Assembly: GCA_014762635.1 (NCBI GenBank)
Contig: JABURR010000061.1
Coordinates: forward strand, 80,185-144,184
From: Paracoccaceae bacterium
GTDB lineage: Bacteria > Pseudomonadota > Alphaproteobacteria > Rhodobacterales > Rhodobacteraceae
Reading direction: 5' to 3'
Length of the DNA stretch: 64,000 bases
Positions 1 to 8,264 of this stretch are shown here, piece after piece; positions within the stretch are counted from its first letter, which is position 1, and each line of letters starts with the position of its first letter. The position numbers were made by a program, and so were the translations under genes. The notes under the pieces were generated by a model that was not told where the DNA came from, ran no database searches, and was given only the letters and a program-made list of their open reading frames with translations.

Positions 1-312
1 GATCGCCAGCGGCACCGACCAGTCGATGATAGAATTGCCGACCTCGGGACCGAACCAGACCTCCACATAGGGTGTGTTGACCTCCATCGGATTGCCGAGA
101 AAGTCCTTCTTGGTATCGTCGATCGTGGTCTTGCTGATGTTCAGCACCTGCTGAAGGAAGACCGCGCAGAAGGCGCCGATCATGAACAGCGCACCATGCG
201 CGAAGTTCACGACGCCCAGCGTGCCGAAAATCAGGGTCAGGCCAAGGGCGATCAGCGCATAGGCCGACCCCTTGTCCAGCCCGTTGAGAATTTGAAGGAT
301 CAGTGCGTCCAT
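1..312 (-). CDS. Branched-chain-type ABC transporter permease (LivH-like), 3' end outside the window
   Basis: Only the first 104 codons are present; the gene runs off the left edge. It starts MDALILQILNGLDKGSAYAL and contains LGLTLIFGTLGVVNFAHGAL, the hallmark N-terminus of LivH/UrtB-type permeases that form the inner-membrane channel of hydrophobic-amino-acid or urea/amide ABC importers. It follows the substrate-binding protein gene at 413-1765 on the same strand after about 100 bp, the usual binding protein-permease order. The ligand cannot be told from this fragment. Family assignment is secure. Confidence 0.9.
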   Translation of the reverse strand, partial: MDALILQILNGLDKGSAYALIALGLTLIFGTLGVVNFAHGALFMIGAFCAVFLQQVLNISKTTIDDTKKDFLGNPMEVNTPYVEVWFGPEVGNSIIDWSVPLAI

Positions 313-412
313 GTCCCCACCCACGAGAGTTCAAGTGGCAGAAAGCCGGTTGGGTTGAACCCCGCCGGCCAAGAAAAGGTCGGGCGGGGCCGTAGCCCCG
401 CCTTCAGTTTGT

Positions 413-1765
413 TCAGGCGCCCGCGTTGCAGGAACCAAGGGTCGCCTCGGCGCCACCGAACATCGGGTGGTCCGGAGCGTAGGTAACCTGCTCCACCGGG
501 GTGACCTCGACGATTTCCAGCGTGTCGTACTGGGACGTCGGGTTCTGCGCGCCGCGCACGACCAGAACGTCCTTGAAGCACTGGTGGTCTTCGGCACGGT
601 AGAGCGTCTTGCCGTTGCCCAGGCCGTCGAACTCGAAGCCTTCGAGGGCCTCGACGACGCCGCAGGGGTTGAAGGTGCCGGCACGCTCACAGGCGTCGGC
701 ATAGAGCAGAACCTGGGCGTAGCAGGTCTGGGCCGAGTTCGACGGCGGCTTGCCGTACTTCTCGCCGAAGGACTTCACGAACGCGCGCGAGCCTTCGTTG
801 TCGAGCTGCCAGTTGTAGTTCATCGAGCCCAGCACGCCTTTGATGTTCTCGCCTGCACCGGCGGCCATCAGTTCCGAGTAGAGGGGAACGACGATCTTGA
901 AGTCCTTGCCGTTCACGACCTTGTCGAGCAGGCCGAACTGCACCGCGTTGGTCAGCGAGTTGACCATGTTGCCGCCGTAGTGGTTCAGGACCAGAACGTC
1001 GGCGCCCGAGTTCAGGACCGGCGCGATGTAGGAGGAGAAGTCGGTCGAAGCGAGCGGGGTCTTCACCGTGTTCACGGTTTCCCAGCCCATGGCCTCGGTC
1101 GAGGCGACGATCGACTCTTCCTGGGTCCAACCCCAGTTGTAGTCGGCGGTCAGGTGATAGGCGCGGCGGTCGGTGCCCATCTCGTTCGCCAGCACCGGAG
1201 CCAGAGCGGCACCCGACATGTAGGCGTTGAAGAAGTGGCGGAAGCCGTTGGCCTTGCGGTCCTTGCCGGTGGTGTCGTTGGCATGGGTCAGGCCGGCCAT
1301 GAAGATCACGCCGGCTTCCTGGCAGAGGCCCTGAACGGCCACGGCCACGCCCGAGGACGAGCCGCCGTTGATCATCACGGCGCCGTCTTTCTCGATCATC
1401 GACTTGGCCGATGCGCGGGCTGCGTCCGACTTGGTCTGGGTGTCACCGGTCACGAAGGTGACCTTCTTGCCCAGGATGCCGTTGCCCTGCAGTGCCTTCG
1501 AGGAGAAGGTGTTGAGGCAGCCGCCATCGCCCATGCCGTTGAGATGCTCAACCGCGAGCTGTTGCGCCAGCAGTTCATCGTTGCCTTCGTCGGCATAGGG
1601 GCCGGTCTGCGGCACGTTGAAGCCCAGCGTCACGGTGCTGCCGGTGGGTTCGTTGGTATAGGCGGCGGCCGATTGCGCGGTGAAGATGGTGGGCAGGGCC
1701 AGGCCTGCGCCGGTCACGGCACCGGTCTTGATTACGCCGCGCCGCGTGAGGTTATTCTTGGACAT
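413..1765 (-). CDS. ABC transporter substrate-binding protein, branched-chain amino acid type, Tat-exported
   Basis: A 450-residue periplasmic binding protein of the LivJ/UrtA class (Peripla_BP_6 fold). The N-terminus carries a twin-arginine signal (LTRRGVIKTG, then a hydrophobic run ending near residue 35), so export through Tat as a folded protein is likely. The first mature strand (TVTLGFNVPQTGPYADEGND) is typical of type I binding proteins. The next gene on the same strand is a LivH-like permease, so this is the first gene of an ABC import operon leaving the window. Many Cys residues (for example GGCLN, TCYAQ, ADACERAG, FNPCG) suggest disulfides. Substrate is not decidable; amino acids, urea and short amides all use this family. 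Confidence 0.88.
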   Translation of the reverse strand: MSKNNLTRRGVIKTGAVTGAGLALPTIFTAQSAAAYTNEPTGSTVTLGFNVPQTGPYADEGNDELLAQQLAVEHLNGMGDGGCLNTFSSKALQGNGILGKKVTFVTGDTQTKSDAARASAKSMIEKDGAVMINGGSSSGVAVAVQGLCQEAGVIFMAGLTHANDTTGKDRKANGFRHFFNAYMSGAALAPVLANEMGTDRRAYHLTADYNWGWTQEESIVASTEAMGWETVNTVKTPLASTDFSSYIAPVLNSGADVLVLNHYGGNMVNSLTNAVQFGLLDKVVNGKDFKIVVPLYSELMAAGAGENIKGVLGSMNYNWQLDNEGSRAFVKSFGEKYGKPPSNSAQTCYAQVLLYADACERAGTFNPCGVVEALEGFEFDGLGNGKTLYRAEDHQCFKDVLVVRGAQNPTSQYDTLEIVEVTPVEQVTYAPDHPMFGGAEATLGSCNAGA

Positions 1766-1898
1766 CTAAATCCTCCCGTTTCATGAAACTGGCACGAAGC
1801 GCCTCCTCAAGCGCGTCACGCCATGCCCGAAGCATGGGCTGGCGAAAGCATGTTGGCCGTTTGACATGAAAGCAACAATTCCCTTGAAACATGCAATT

Positions 1899-1954
1899 TT
1901 TTTGTAAATTAGTGCACATTATGCGGCTGTATACAGTAAAGTAATTTACAAAAA
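1899..1954. promoter_or_regulatory. Perfect 13-bp inverted repeat upstream of the ScfR-like regulator
   Basis: TTTTTGTAAATTA at 1899-1911 and its exact reverse complement TAATTTACAAAAA at 1942-1954 flank 30 bp of AT-rich DNA. The region lies between the divergent binding-protein gene (start 1765) and the XRE regulator (start 1989). Known ScfR/RamB-family regulators bind TTTGCAAA-like sites, so this is probably the regulator's own operator and may also control the ABC operon. The inverted repeat is seen directly; the binding protein is inferred. Confidence 0.6.
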
Positions 1955-1988
1955 TGCAGTGCCCGCCGGGCCGAAGGAGCGGAAAACA

Positions 1989-3296
1989 ATGGTAAAATCC
2001 GTGCGCACCGGAACCCGCATCCGCGAACGGCGCGAGGCGCTTGGCCTGCGTCAGGGGGAGCTTGCGGCACTGGTGGAGATCTCCCCCTCCTATCTGAACC
2101 TGATCGAGCACAACCGGCGCAGAATCGGCGGGCGGCTTTTGCTGCGATTGGCCGAGGCGTTGGAGGTTGAAGCCTCGCAACTGAGCGAGGGGATCGGGGC
2201 GAGCCTGCTGACCGCACTGGTCGACGCGGCCAGTTCGATGCCCGCAGCCGGGGCCGAGATCGACCGGGTCGAGGAATTCGCCAGCCGTCACCCCGGATGG
2301 GCGGCCCTGGCCGAGGCGCAGCACCGGCGCATCCTGACGCTGGAACGCACGGTGGAGGCACTGACCGACCGGCTTGCCCATGATCCGCACCTGGCCACCT
2401 CGCTGCACGAGGTTCTGTCGACCGTGACCGCGATCCGCTCGACTGCCGGGATCCTTGCCGATGGCGGCGATCTGGACCCGCGTTGGCAGGAGCGTTTCCA
2501 TCGCAACCTCTACGAGGACAGCCGCCGCCTTGCCGAGGGCGCGCAGGCGCTGGTCAGCTACCTGGACGTGGATGCCGAGGCCGAGGGCGGGATCGGTGCC
2601 CCTCAAGAGGAAGTCGAGGCCTGGCTGGCGCGGCGCGGGTATCACTTTCCAGAACTCGAAGGCGGCGACCCCGAGCCAATCGATGCGGTGATCTCGGGCG
2701 CCGAGGAAATCCGCTCCGCCCCGGCCGAGGCGCTGGCCGCAGTCATGCTCGACCGCTACCGTCGCGATGCCGAGCGTATTCCGCTGGACCCGTTCCACGC
2801 GGCAGCGCGCGAGGTCGGGTTCGATCCCTCGATCCTGGCCGGACGGTTCGGTTGCGATCTGCCCACCGCGATGCGCCGCCTCGCATCCCTGCCAATGGAG
2901 CCGGGAGACAGGCCGATCGGGCTCATCATCTGCGATGGCTCCGGCAGCCTTACCTTCCGCAAGCCGATCGAGGGTTTCCCGGTGCCGCGTTTCGGCGCGG
3001 GTTGCCCGCTCTGGCCGCTCTATCGGGCGTTGGCGCAGCCTGCCTTGCCGATCCGTGCGCTTGTGGAACCCGCGGGGCAGGCGCCGGGGCGCTTTGTCAC
3101 TTACGCCATGTCACAGCCCCATTACCCCGACGGAATCGACGCGCCGCCGGTTTTCGAGGTCACGATGATGATCATGCCCGATGTCGGCGCGCGCGCGGAG
3201 GAGAAGCCGCTTCCTGTCGGCGGGAGTTGTCGCGTTTGTCCGCGCCGCGCATGCATGGCGCGGCGGGAACCTTCCATCCTTGCGGATGGGCTTTGA
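1989..3296 (+). CDS. XRE-family transcriptional regulator with ScfR (short-chain fatty acyl) sensor domain
   Basis: A 435-residue protein with an N-terminal helix-turn-helix (about residues 8-62; RERREALGLRQGELA then SPSYLNLIEHNRR) and a long C-terminal part matching the ScfR/DUF2083 class of short-chain acyl-CoA-linked regulators. The C-terminus has the family's cysteine cluster (CRVCPRRACMARRE). I chose the ATG at 1989 because GAAGGAG lies just upstream and the HTH begins soon after; an in-frame ATG at 1959 has no ribosome site. It is divergent from the ABC binding-protein gene and sits beside a perfect inverted repeat. Relatives control propionate, glyoxylate or methylcitrate metabolism; the target here is unknown. 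Confidence 0.85.
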   Translation: MVKSVRTGTRIRERREALGLRQGELAALVEISPSYLNLIEHNRRRIGGRLLLRLAEALEVEASQLSEGIGASLLTALVDAASSMPAAGAEIDRVEEFASRHPGWAALAEAQHRRILTLERTVEALTDRLAHDPHLATSLHEVLSTVTAIRSTAGILADGGDLDPRWQERFHRNLYEDSRRLAEGAQALVSYLDVDAEAEGGIGAPQEEVEAWLARRGYHFPELEGGDPEPIDAVISGAEEIRSAPAEALAAVMLDRYRRDAERIPLDPFHAAAREVGFDPSILAGRFGCDLPTAMRRLASLPMEPGDRPIGLIICDGSGSLTFRKPIEGFPVPRFGAGCPLWPLYRALAQPALPIRALVEPAGQAPGRFVTYAMSQPHYPDGIDAPPVFEVTMMIMPDVGARAEEKPLPVGGSCRVCPRRACMARREPSILADGL

Positions 3297-3800
3297 TCAG
3301 GGGGTGGTCTGGACCCAGAGCCCTTCGACCTGAACCTCTGTCGGACGTCCGCAATGGAGCCGGACATAGGTGAGGTCCTCGACCGGCATCCGGGAAATGC
3401 GCGGCAACTCGGTCAAGGCACTGGCCACGACGCCGGTTGCGGCCAGCGGATGCCCGGGCGCCCGGACGATCTGTTTCGGCGACACCAGAACCGGACGGCG
3501 CGGAACGCCGGAGCCCAGCGAGTTCGGCGTGATCAGCACCGGCTGCGCCTCGGGATGATAGGCCATGAACTCCGCGTCGAGTTTCATCTGGTCGATCCAT
3601 TCGACTTCGACAAACTCGTGATCCGAGGTCATCACCGGGTCGCGGCGACGAAGTGCCTCGATGGGCAGATCGCCGAAGGATGTATTGATACGCGTCCCGG
3701 CGGCGAGACCGGTAACCGTCCAGACACTCTGGCGTTCATTGACATGTGGCCGCTTGATGCGAACTGGAGCTTGGCTTTCGCCAAGTGCTTGCAAATTCAT
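3297..3800 (-). CDS. Hint-domain protein (Hedgehog/intein fold), small
   Basis: A 167-residue protein whose core resembles the Hint domain common in Rhodobacterales: GLAAGTRINTSFGDLPIEAL, a stretch like RRDPVMTSDHEFVEVEWI, and later SPKQIVRAPGHPLAATGV. Catalytic Hint domains have a Cys just before the AGT motif; here that position is Gly (TGLAAGT), so autocleavage is unlikely. Its stop codon abuts the stop of the convergent XRE gene with no intergenic space. No signal peptide is visible. Function unknown. Confidence 0.65.
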   Translation of the reverse strand: MNLQALGESQAPVRIKRPHVNERQSVWTVTGLAAGTRINTSFGDLPIEALRRRDPVMTSDHEFVEVEWIDQMKLDAEFMAYHPEAQPVLITPNSLGSGVPRRPVLVSPKQIVRAPGHPLAATGVVASALTELPRISRMPVEDLTYVRLHCGRPTEVQVEGLWVQTTP

Positions 3801-3928
3801 GTAAAAGCCCCCTCAGACTTGGCGAAAAATTCGAGCAAGCAATTTTCCGCCACTCATTATTGACACAATTCGAACACTTTGTCAGCGATTTTGTTGCCTC
3901 GCGCTTCATCCGAAAGTTGCCGGATGTT

Positions 3929-3957
3929 TTGACAGCATGTTTCGCATGGGTGATAGT
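3929..3957 (+). promoter_or_regulatory. Putative sigma-70-type promoter for the response regulator operon
   Basis: TTGACA at 3929-3934 is a consensus -35 element, followed after 17 bp by GATAGT (3952-3957), a 4/6 match to -10. Transcription would start near 3964, about 37 bp before the ATG at 4001, which has GGGGAGG upstream. The match is by eye only. Confidence 0.5.
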
Positions 3958-4000
3958 TCAAACAACCAAAACAACGCGTCCGAATGGGGAGGATCGGCAC

Positions 4001-4369
4001 ATGGGGAACCGTGTCCTGCTGATCGAGGATGAGCCAAACATCATCGAAGCCATCAGTTTCATCCTCTCGCGCGATGGGTGGGAGGTGACGACCCACTCGG
4101 ACGGGGCCACCGCGATGGACCGGATTCGCGAGAAATCGCCCGATGTTCTGATCCTTGACGTGATGCTTCCGAACCGGTCGGGCTATGACATCCTGCAGGA
4201 ATTGCGCGCCGATGACGGCACCGCAGACCTGCCTGTGCTGATGCTGACGGCGCGCGGCCAGAAGAAGGACCAGAGCCTTGCCGAAAGCTATGGTGTCAGC
4301 CGGTTCATGACCAAGCCCTTCTCCAACTCCGAGGTTGTGGCCTGCGTGCGGGAGCTTGCCGGAAAGTGA
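4001..4369 (+). CDS. Single-domain response regulator (CheY-like receiver)
   Basis: A 122-residue stand-alone receiver. The acidic pocket is ED at residues 9-11, the phosphoacceptor is Asp53 (LILDVMLPN), and Thr (LMLTARG) and Lys (MTKPFS) switch residues are present. There is no DNA-binding output domain, so it acts by protein contact or as a relay. It lies directly upstream of a small membrane protein and an SSF-type histidine kinase, its likely phosphodonor. The start at 4001 is fixed by GGGGAGG about 9 bp upstream; the 72 extra codons of the longer reading frame are poorly coding. Confidence 0.9.
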   Translation: MGNRVLLIEDEPNIIEAISFILSRDGWEVTTHSDGATAMDRIREKSPDVLILDVMLPNRSGYDILQELRADDGTADLPVLMLTARGQKKDQSLAESYGVSRFMTKPFSNSEVVACVRELAGK

Positions 4370-4623
4370 GACGCCCGCAGCCCCTGTTCCTGGAACGCCA
4401 GACCTATCGGCATCGCCGGATGGCCGATGCCTCGCGCATCCTGCCGGTGGTGGGCGTGGTGCTGTTCCTGCTGCCGCTTCTGTGGACCGGGGCGCGGACG
4501 GCGTCGGGCGCGATTTACCTGTTCCTGGTCTGGGGCGCGCTGATCCTTGTCGCGGCCCTGCTGGCCCGGCCGCTGGACCGGTTGCAGCGCGAGGATGCGC
4601 CACCGGGCGGCGAGGACGGCTAG
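4366..4623 (+). CDS. Small two-helix membrane protein of the two-component operon
   Basis: An 85-residue protein with a GTG start overlapping the receiver's TGA (GTGA), implying translational coupling. Two hydrophobic segments are visible, about residues 24-42 (ILPVVGVVLFLLPLLW) and 48-66 (AIYLFLVWGALILVAALLA), with a basic N-terminus and an acidic tail. It lies between the receiver and the SSF kinase and ends 3 bp before the kinase start. It may be an accessory subunit of the sensor. I recognise no named family. Confidence 0.75.
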   Translation: MRRPQPLFLERQTYRHRRMADASRILPVVGVVLFLLPLLWTGARTASGAIYLFLVWGALILVAALLARPLDRLQREDAPPGGEDG

Positions 4624-4626
4624 GCG

Positions 4627-7311
4627 ATGTCCTTCAACCTGCTCGTCCTGTTCTGCCTGATCTACGTGATCTTCCTTTTCGTGATCGCCTTCGTGGCCGA
4701 GCAGCGGGTGCAGCGCGGGCGCATGGTCTGGCTGCGATCGCCCTGGGTCTACACGCTGTCGCTGTCGATCTACTGCACCGCCTGGACCTTTTACGGGGCG
4801 GTGGGCTACGCGGCCCGGTCGGGGCCCGAGTTCGTGACGATCTACCTTGGCCCGACGCTGGTCATGGTGGGATGGTGGTGGCTGCTGCGCAAGCTGGTTC
4901 GGATCGGACGGGCGCAGCGGATCACCTCGATCGCGGACCTGATTTCGTCGCGCTATGGCAAGTCGAACCTGCTGGGCGTGCTGGTAACGCTGCTCGCGGT
5001 GATCGGCACCACGCCCTATATCGCGTTGCAGCTTCAGTCGGTGACGCTGTCGTTCTCGGTCTTCACCGATGCGCGCACGGGGGATTGGCTGCGGGATGAC
5101 CTGAATTCTACCGCGCTCTGGGTGGCGGCGGGTCTGACGCTGTTCACGATCCTCTTCGGCACTCGCAATCTTGACGCCAACGAGCGCCATCACGGGGTCG
5201 TCGCCGCCATCGCGGTGGAGGCGGTGGTGAAGCTGGTGGCGCTGCTGTCGGTGGGCATCTTCGTGGTCTGGGGCGTGGCCGGGGGCGCGTCGGACATTTA
5301 TCGGGTGATCGAGACATCCCCGATCGCGGACTGGCAGCCCGATGCCTCGCGCTGGATGACACTGACCTTCCTGTCGGGCGCGGCCTTCCTGTGCCTGCCG
5401 CGCATGTTCCAGGTGCTGGTGGTGGAGAACGCGGATGAGCGTCACCTGTCCAAGGCCTCCTGGGCGTTTCCGCTCTACCTCATGCTGATGAGCCTTTTCG
5501 TGCTGCCGATCGCGGCGGTGGGGCTGCAGATCATGCCCGAGGGCGCCAATCCGGACCTTTTCGTTCTGACCATTCCGCTGCAGTTCGACCAGGCCGGGCT
5601 GGCGATGCTGTCGTTTCTTGGCGGGTTTTCCTCGGCCACCTCCATGGTGATCGTGGCGGCCATCGCGCTGTCGACCATGGTGTCGAACCACATCGTCATG
5701 CCGATCTACCTCAGCGCCGGGCAGGGCGGCGCGACGATCTCGGGCGATGTGCGCCACGTGGTCCTGCTGAGCCGCCGGATCAGCATCGCTGGGGTGCTGC
5801 TGCTGGGCTATTTCTACTACCGGGTTTCGGGCGGCGGGGCGGCTCTGGCGGCGATCGGCCTGATTTCCTTCACCGGCGTGGCGCAGGTGCTTCCGGCGCT
5901 GGTGGGCGGGTTGTTCTGGCGCGGCGCCACGCGGGTCGGCGCGGCGGCGGGGGTGAGCGTGGGCTTCCTCGTCTGGCTCTACACCATGTTCCTGCCCAGC
6001 TTCGGCGCCAGCGCCGTGCTCAGCGCCTCGGTGCTCGAGGCGGGTCCCTGGGGCATCGCCTGGCTTCGGCCCGAGTCGCTCTTCGGGATCGAGGGGCTGG
6101 ATCCGGTGGTCCACGCGGTGTTCTGGAGCCTGATCCTGAATACTGCCGCTTTCTGCGCAGGGTCTTTGCTGAGCTTCCCCAACCCGCTGGAACGTCTGCA
6201 GGGCGCGCAATTCGTCAACGTGTTCGAACATTCCACCGCCGCCCAGAACTGGAGCCGCGGCGCGGTGGAGGCCGAGGACCTTCTGATGATGCTGCAACGC
6301 ACCATCGGCGCGGCCGAGGCGCAGGAGTTGTTCCAGCGCGAGGCCGCCGCCCAGGGCAAGGCGGGCTACCTGCCGGATACCACGCCGGGTTTCCTGGAAC
6401 GGCTGGAAAAGGAACTCGCGGGCTCGGTCGGGGCGGCCACGGCCCATGCGATGATCTCCCAGATCGTCGGCGGCGCCTCGGTCTCGGTCGAGGACCTGAT
6501 GGCCGTGGCCGACGAGGCCAGCCAGATGCTGGAATATTCCAACCAGCTTGAACAGAAGTCGGCCGAACTGGAACGCACGGCCCGCCAATTGCGCGAGGCG
6601 AACGAGAAACTCACCCAATTGTCGATCCAGAAGGACGCCTTCCTCAGCCAGATCAGCCACGAACTGCGCACACCGATGACATCGATCCGCTCGTTCTCTG
6701 AAATCCTGATGGAGGGCGATGCGGACGCTCCTGCGCGCGCCCGCCACGCCTCGATCATCCATGACGAGGCGTTGCGGCTGACCCGGCTGCTGGATGATCT
6801 GCTCGACCTCAGCGTCCTGGAAAACGGGCAGGTCACGCTCAACTGGCAGACCGGCAGCCTGGCCGAGATCCTCGACCGGGCGATCGCGGCGGCCAACGGG
6901 CGCGAAGAGGGGCGGCTGCTGACGATCCGGCGCGAAGGGGTGATGGAGAACCTGCACCTGGAAACCGACACCGACCGCCTGCGCCAGGTTTTCATCAACA
7001 TCATCGCCAACGCCCGGAAATACTGCGACGCGCCCGATCCCGAGCTGAAGATCGCGGTCTCGCTCCGGCGCGGCACGGTGATCGTCGATTTCGCCGACAA
7101 TGGCAGCGGCATCCCCAAGGGCAGCCAGTCGGTGATCTTCGAGAAATTCTCGCGCCTGTCGGATCAGCGGGCCGCCGGTGGCGCGGGCCTTGGCCTTGCG
7201 ATCTGCCGCGAGATCATGGCCAACTTGGGCGGGTCGGTCACCTATCTGCCGGGGCAGGGCGGGGCGGCCTTCCGCGTGACCCTGCCGCTGGTCCGCGCCC
7301 GCGCTGCCTGA
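4627..7311 (+). CDS. Sensor histidine kinase fused to a sodium:solute symporter domain (CbrA-like)
   Basis: An 894-residue protein. Residues 1 to about 500 form a multi-pass SSF (PutP-like) transporter module, for example SLSIYCTAWTFYGAVG and SSRYGKSN. A linker with coiled-coil character follows (near 630-665, LEQKSAELERTARQLREA). The kinase core has the H-box SHELRTP with His678, an N-box (NIIANARKY), G1 DNGSGIP near 824 and G2 GAGLGLAI near 853. In CbrA-type sensors the transporter module senses or carries the solute and passes the signal to the kinase. I see no PAS domain, unlike many CbrA proteins. The receiver at 4001-4369 is the likely partner. A long open frame on the opposite strand is a GC artefact. 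Confidence 0.92.
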   Translation: MSFNLLVLFCLIYVIFLFVIAFVAEQRVQRGRMVWLRSPWVYTLSLSIYCTAWTFYGAVGYAARSGPEFVTIYLGPTLVMVGWWWLLRKLVRIGRAQRITSIADLISSRYGKSNLLGVLVTLLAVIGTTPYIALQLQSVTLSFSVFTDARTGDWLRDDLNSTALWVAAGLTLFTILFGTRNLDANERHHGVVAAIAVEAVVKLVALLSVGIFVVWGVAGGASDIYRVIETSPIADWQPDASRWMTLTFLSGAAFLCLPRMFQVLVVENADERHLSKASWAFPLYLMLMSLFVLPIAAVGLQIMPEGANPDLFVLTIPLQFDQAGLAMLSFLGGFSSATSMVIVAAIALSTMVSNHIVMPIYLSAGQGGATISGDVRHVVLLSRRISIAGVLLLGYFYYRVSGGGAALAAIGLISFTGVAQVLPALVGGLFWRGATRVGAAAGVSVGFLVWLYTMFLPSFGASAVLSASVLEAGPWGIAWLRPESLFGIEGLDPVVHAVFWSLILNTAAFCAGSLLSFPNPLERLQGAQFVNVFEHSTAAQNWSRGAVEAEDLLMMLQRTIGAAEAQELFQREAAAQGKAGYLPDTTPGFLERLEKELAGSVGAATAHAMISQIVGGASVSVEDLMAVADEASQMLEYSNQLEQKSAELERTARQLREANEKLTQLSIQKDAFLSQISHELRTPMTSIRSFSEILMEGDADAPARARHASIIHDEALRLTRLLDDLLDLSVLENGQVTLNWQTGSLAEILDRAIAAANGREEGRLLTIRREGVMENLHLETDTDRLRQVFINIIANARKYCDAPDPELKIAVSLRRGTVIVDFADNGSGIPKGSQSVIFEKFSRLSDQRAAGGAGLGLAICREIMANLGGSVTYLPGQGGAAFRVTLPLVRARAA

Positions 7312-7412
7312 CGCGGCGAACGCTTTCCTCATTTCCTCCTGCTTGACCTCGATCAAGGCAAGGCCTGTGCCCGCGCCCGAAGATGAGGCGTGGAAACTTC
7401 AGGAGAAACTTG

Positions 7413-7745
7413 ATGGCAAACATCGAGGAACGGCGCAGCGCCCTTCTGGCGCGGATGGAGGAACTGGAAGAGCGGCTTCGGGAAATCGAGACCGAACTGG
7501 ACGCCCCGCACACCAAGGATTGGGACGACCAGGCGATCGAACGGGAAGGTGACGAAGTCATGGAGCGGATGGGCACCACCGGACAGGCCGAAATCCGCAA
7601 GATCCAGGCCGCGCTGCAGCGCATGGACGCGGGTGAATACGGGTTCTGCGTCGATTGCGGCGATACGATCTCGGACGAGCGGCTGGACGTGCTGCCCTAT
7701 ACACCGTTCTGCAAGAAATGCGCCGCGGCGCATGATCCGTCATGA
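7413..7745 (+). CDS. DksA/TraR-type zinc-finger protein
   Basis: A 110-residue protein with an N-terminal coiled coil (about residues 4-75, RMEELEERLREIETELD) and a C-terminal four-cysteine zinc finger (CVDC at 79-82, CKKC at 100-103). DksA-family proteins insert the coiled coil into the RNA polymerase secondary channel to alter promoter kinetics with ppGpp. The coiled-coil tip is not the classic DxxDxA of DksA, so this is a shorter paralogue. The ATG at 7413 has AGGAG 8 bp upstream. The stop overlaps the next gene (ATGA). Confidence 0.88.
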   Translation: MANIEERRSALLARMEELEERLREIETELDAPHTKDWDDQAIEREGDEVMERMGTTGQAEIRKIQAALQRMDAGEYGFCVDCGDTISDERLDVLPYTPFCKKCAAAHDPS

Positions 7746-7936
7746 GCGGCCCGACCCTCAAGCCCAGCCCGGCAGAGCTGCACGCTCGCGTGCTGCGGAT
7801 GGTGCAGGACGCGAGCTTCCTCGAGCGCGTCGGCTCCGCCCTTCTGCCCGCCGCCCGGGACCATGAGGCCATCCAGCGCGTGCGCGCGCTTTCCTCCTCT
7901 TCGCCCAAGCTGCGGATTGTCCGCGACAACGACTAG
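7742..7936 (+). CDS. Hypothetical protein coupled to the DksA-like gene
   Basis: A 64-residue protein whose ATG overlaps the TGA of the DksA-like gene (ATGA). The sequence (SPAELHARVLRMVQDASFLE in the N-terminal half, a basic C-terminus ending RIVRDND) predicts helices and no membrane segment. I recognise no family. The tight overlap and normal composition support it as real. Confidence 0.6.
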   Translation: MSGPTLKPSPAELHARVLRMVQDASFLERVGSALLPAARDHEAIQRVRALSSSSPKLRIVRDND

Positions 7937-7957
7937 ACGTCATCAAGGGATTTCAAC

Positions 7958-8170
7958 ATGTCATTCGAGAACATAAAGGCCGGTATCGCCCTCATCCTGG
8001 ACGAGATCGCCAAGCGCCCCCAGGACCGGCACATCCTGCAGGAACAACTGCGCGAGAAGATCGCCGAACTTGAAGCGATGGGCCACGAAGCCCCCGAGGA
8101 CTACAAGCGCCTGATGGAAGAACTCTCCAGCAGCGACGCGGACGAGCTGTTCGACAACATGCCGTTGTGA
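7958..8170 (+). CDS. Small acidic helical hypothetical protein
   Basis: A 70-residue protein, MSFENIKAGIALILDEIAKR onward, almost entirely helical with heptad-like spacing (LQEQLREKIAELEAMGHEAP) and an acidic tail (SSSDADELFDNMPL). It starts 21 bp after the preceding gene and may share its transcript. No family recognised. A repeat element begins about 30 bp after its stop. Confidence 0.65.
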   Translation: MSFENIKAGIALILDEIAKRPQDRHILQEQLREKIAELEAMGHEAPEDYKRLMEELSSSDADELFDNMPL

Positions 8171-8200
8171 CGCGCGGCGGCCGGTGGGCCGCCCGCATAT

Positions 8201-8252
8201 ATTCCGATGAAAGTCCGATAGTATTCCGATGAAATTCCGATAGCGGTTTTCG
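8201..8252 (-). repeat. Intergenic repeat, copy A (two 22-bp sub-units)
   Basis: The 52-bp segment consists of two 22-bp tandem units (ATTCCGATGAAAGTCCGATAG and a near-identical ATTCCGATGAAATTCCGATAG). It differs at only 4 of 52 positions from a second copy at 20332-20383. Both copies lie 8-13 bp beyond the stop codon of a minus-strand gene in the same orientation, suggesting a 3'-untranslated element. Confidence 0.7.
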
Positions 8253-8264
8253 CCCGGATCTGGG

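Noticed and set aside
4288..7356. 1022-codon open frame opposite the SSF histidine kinase
   Set aside because: Rich in His, Gln, Arg and Gly, without domains; a by-product of GC-rich third positions in the real gene.
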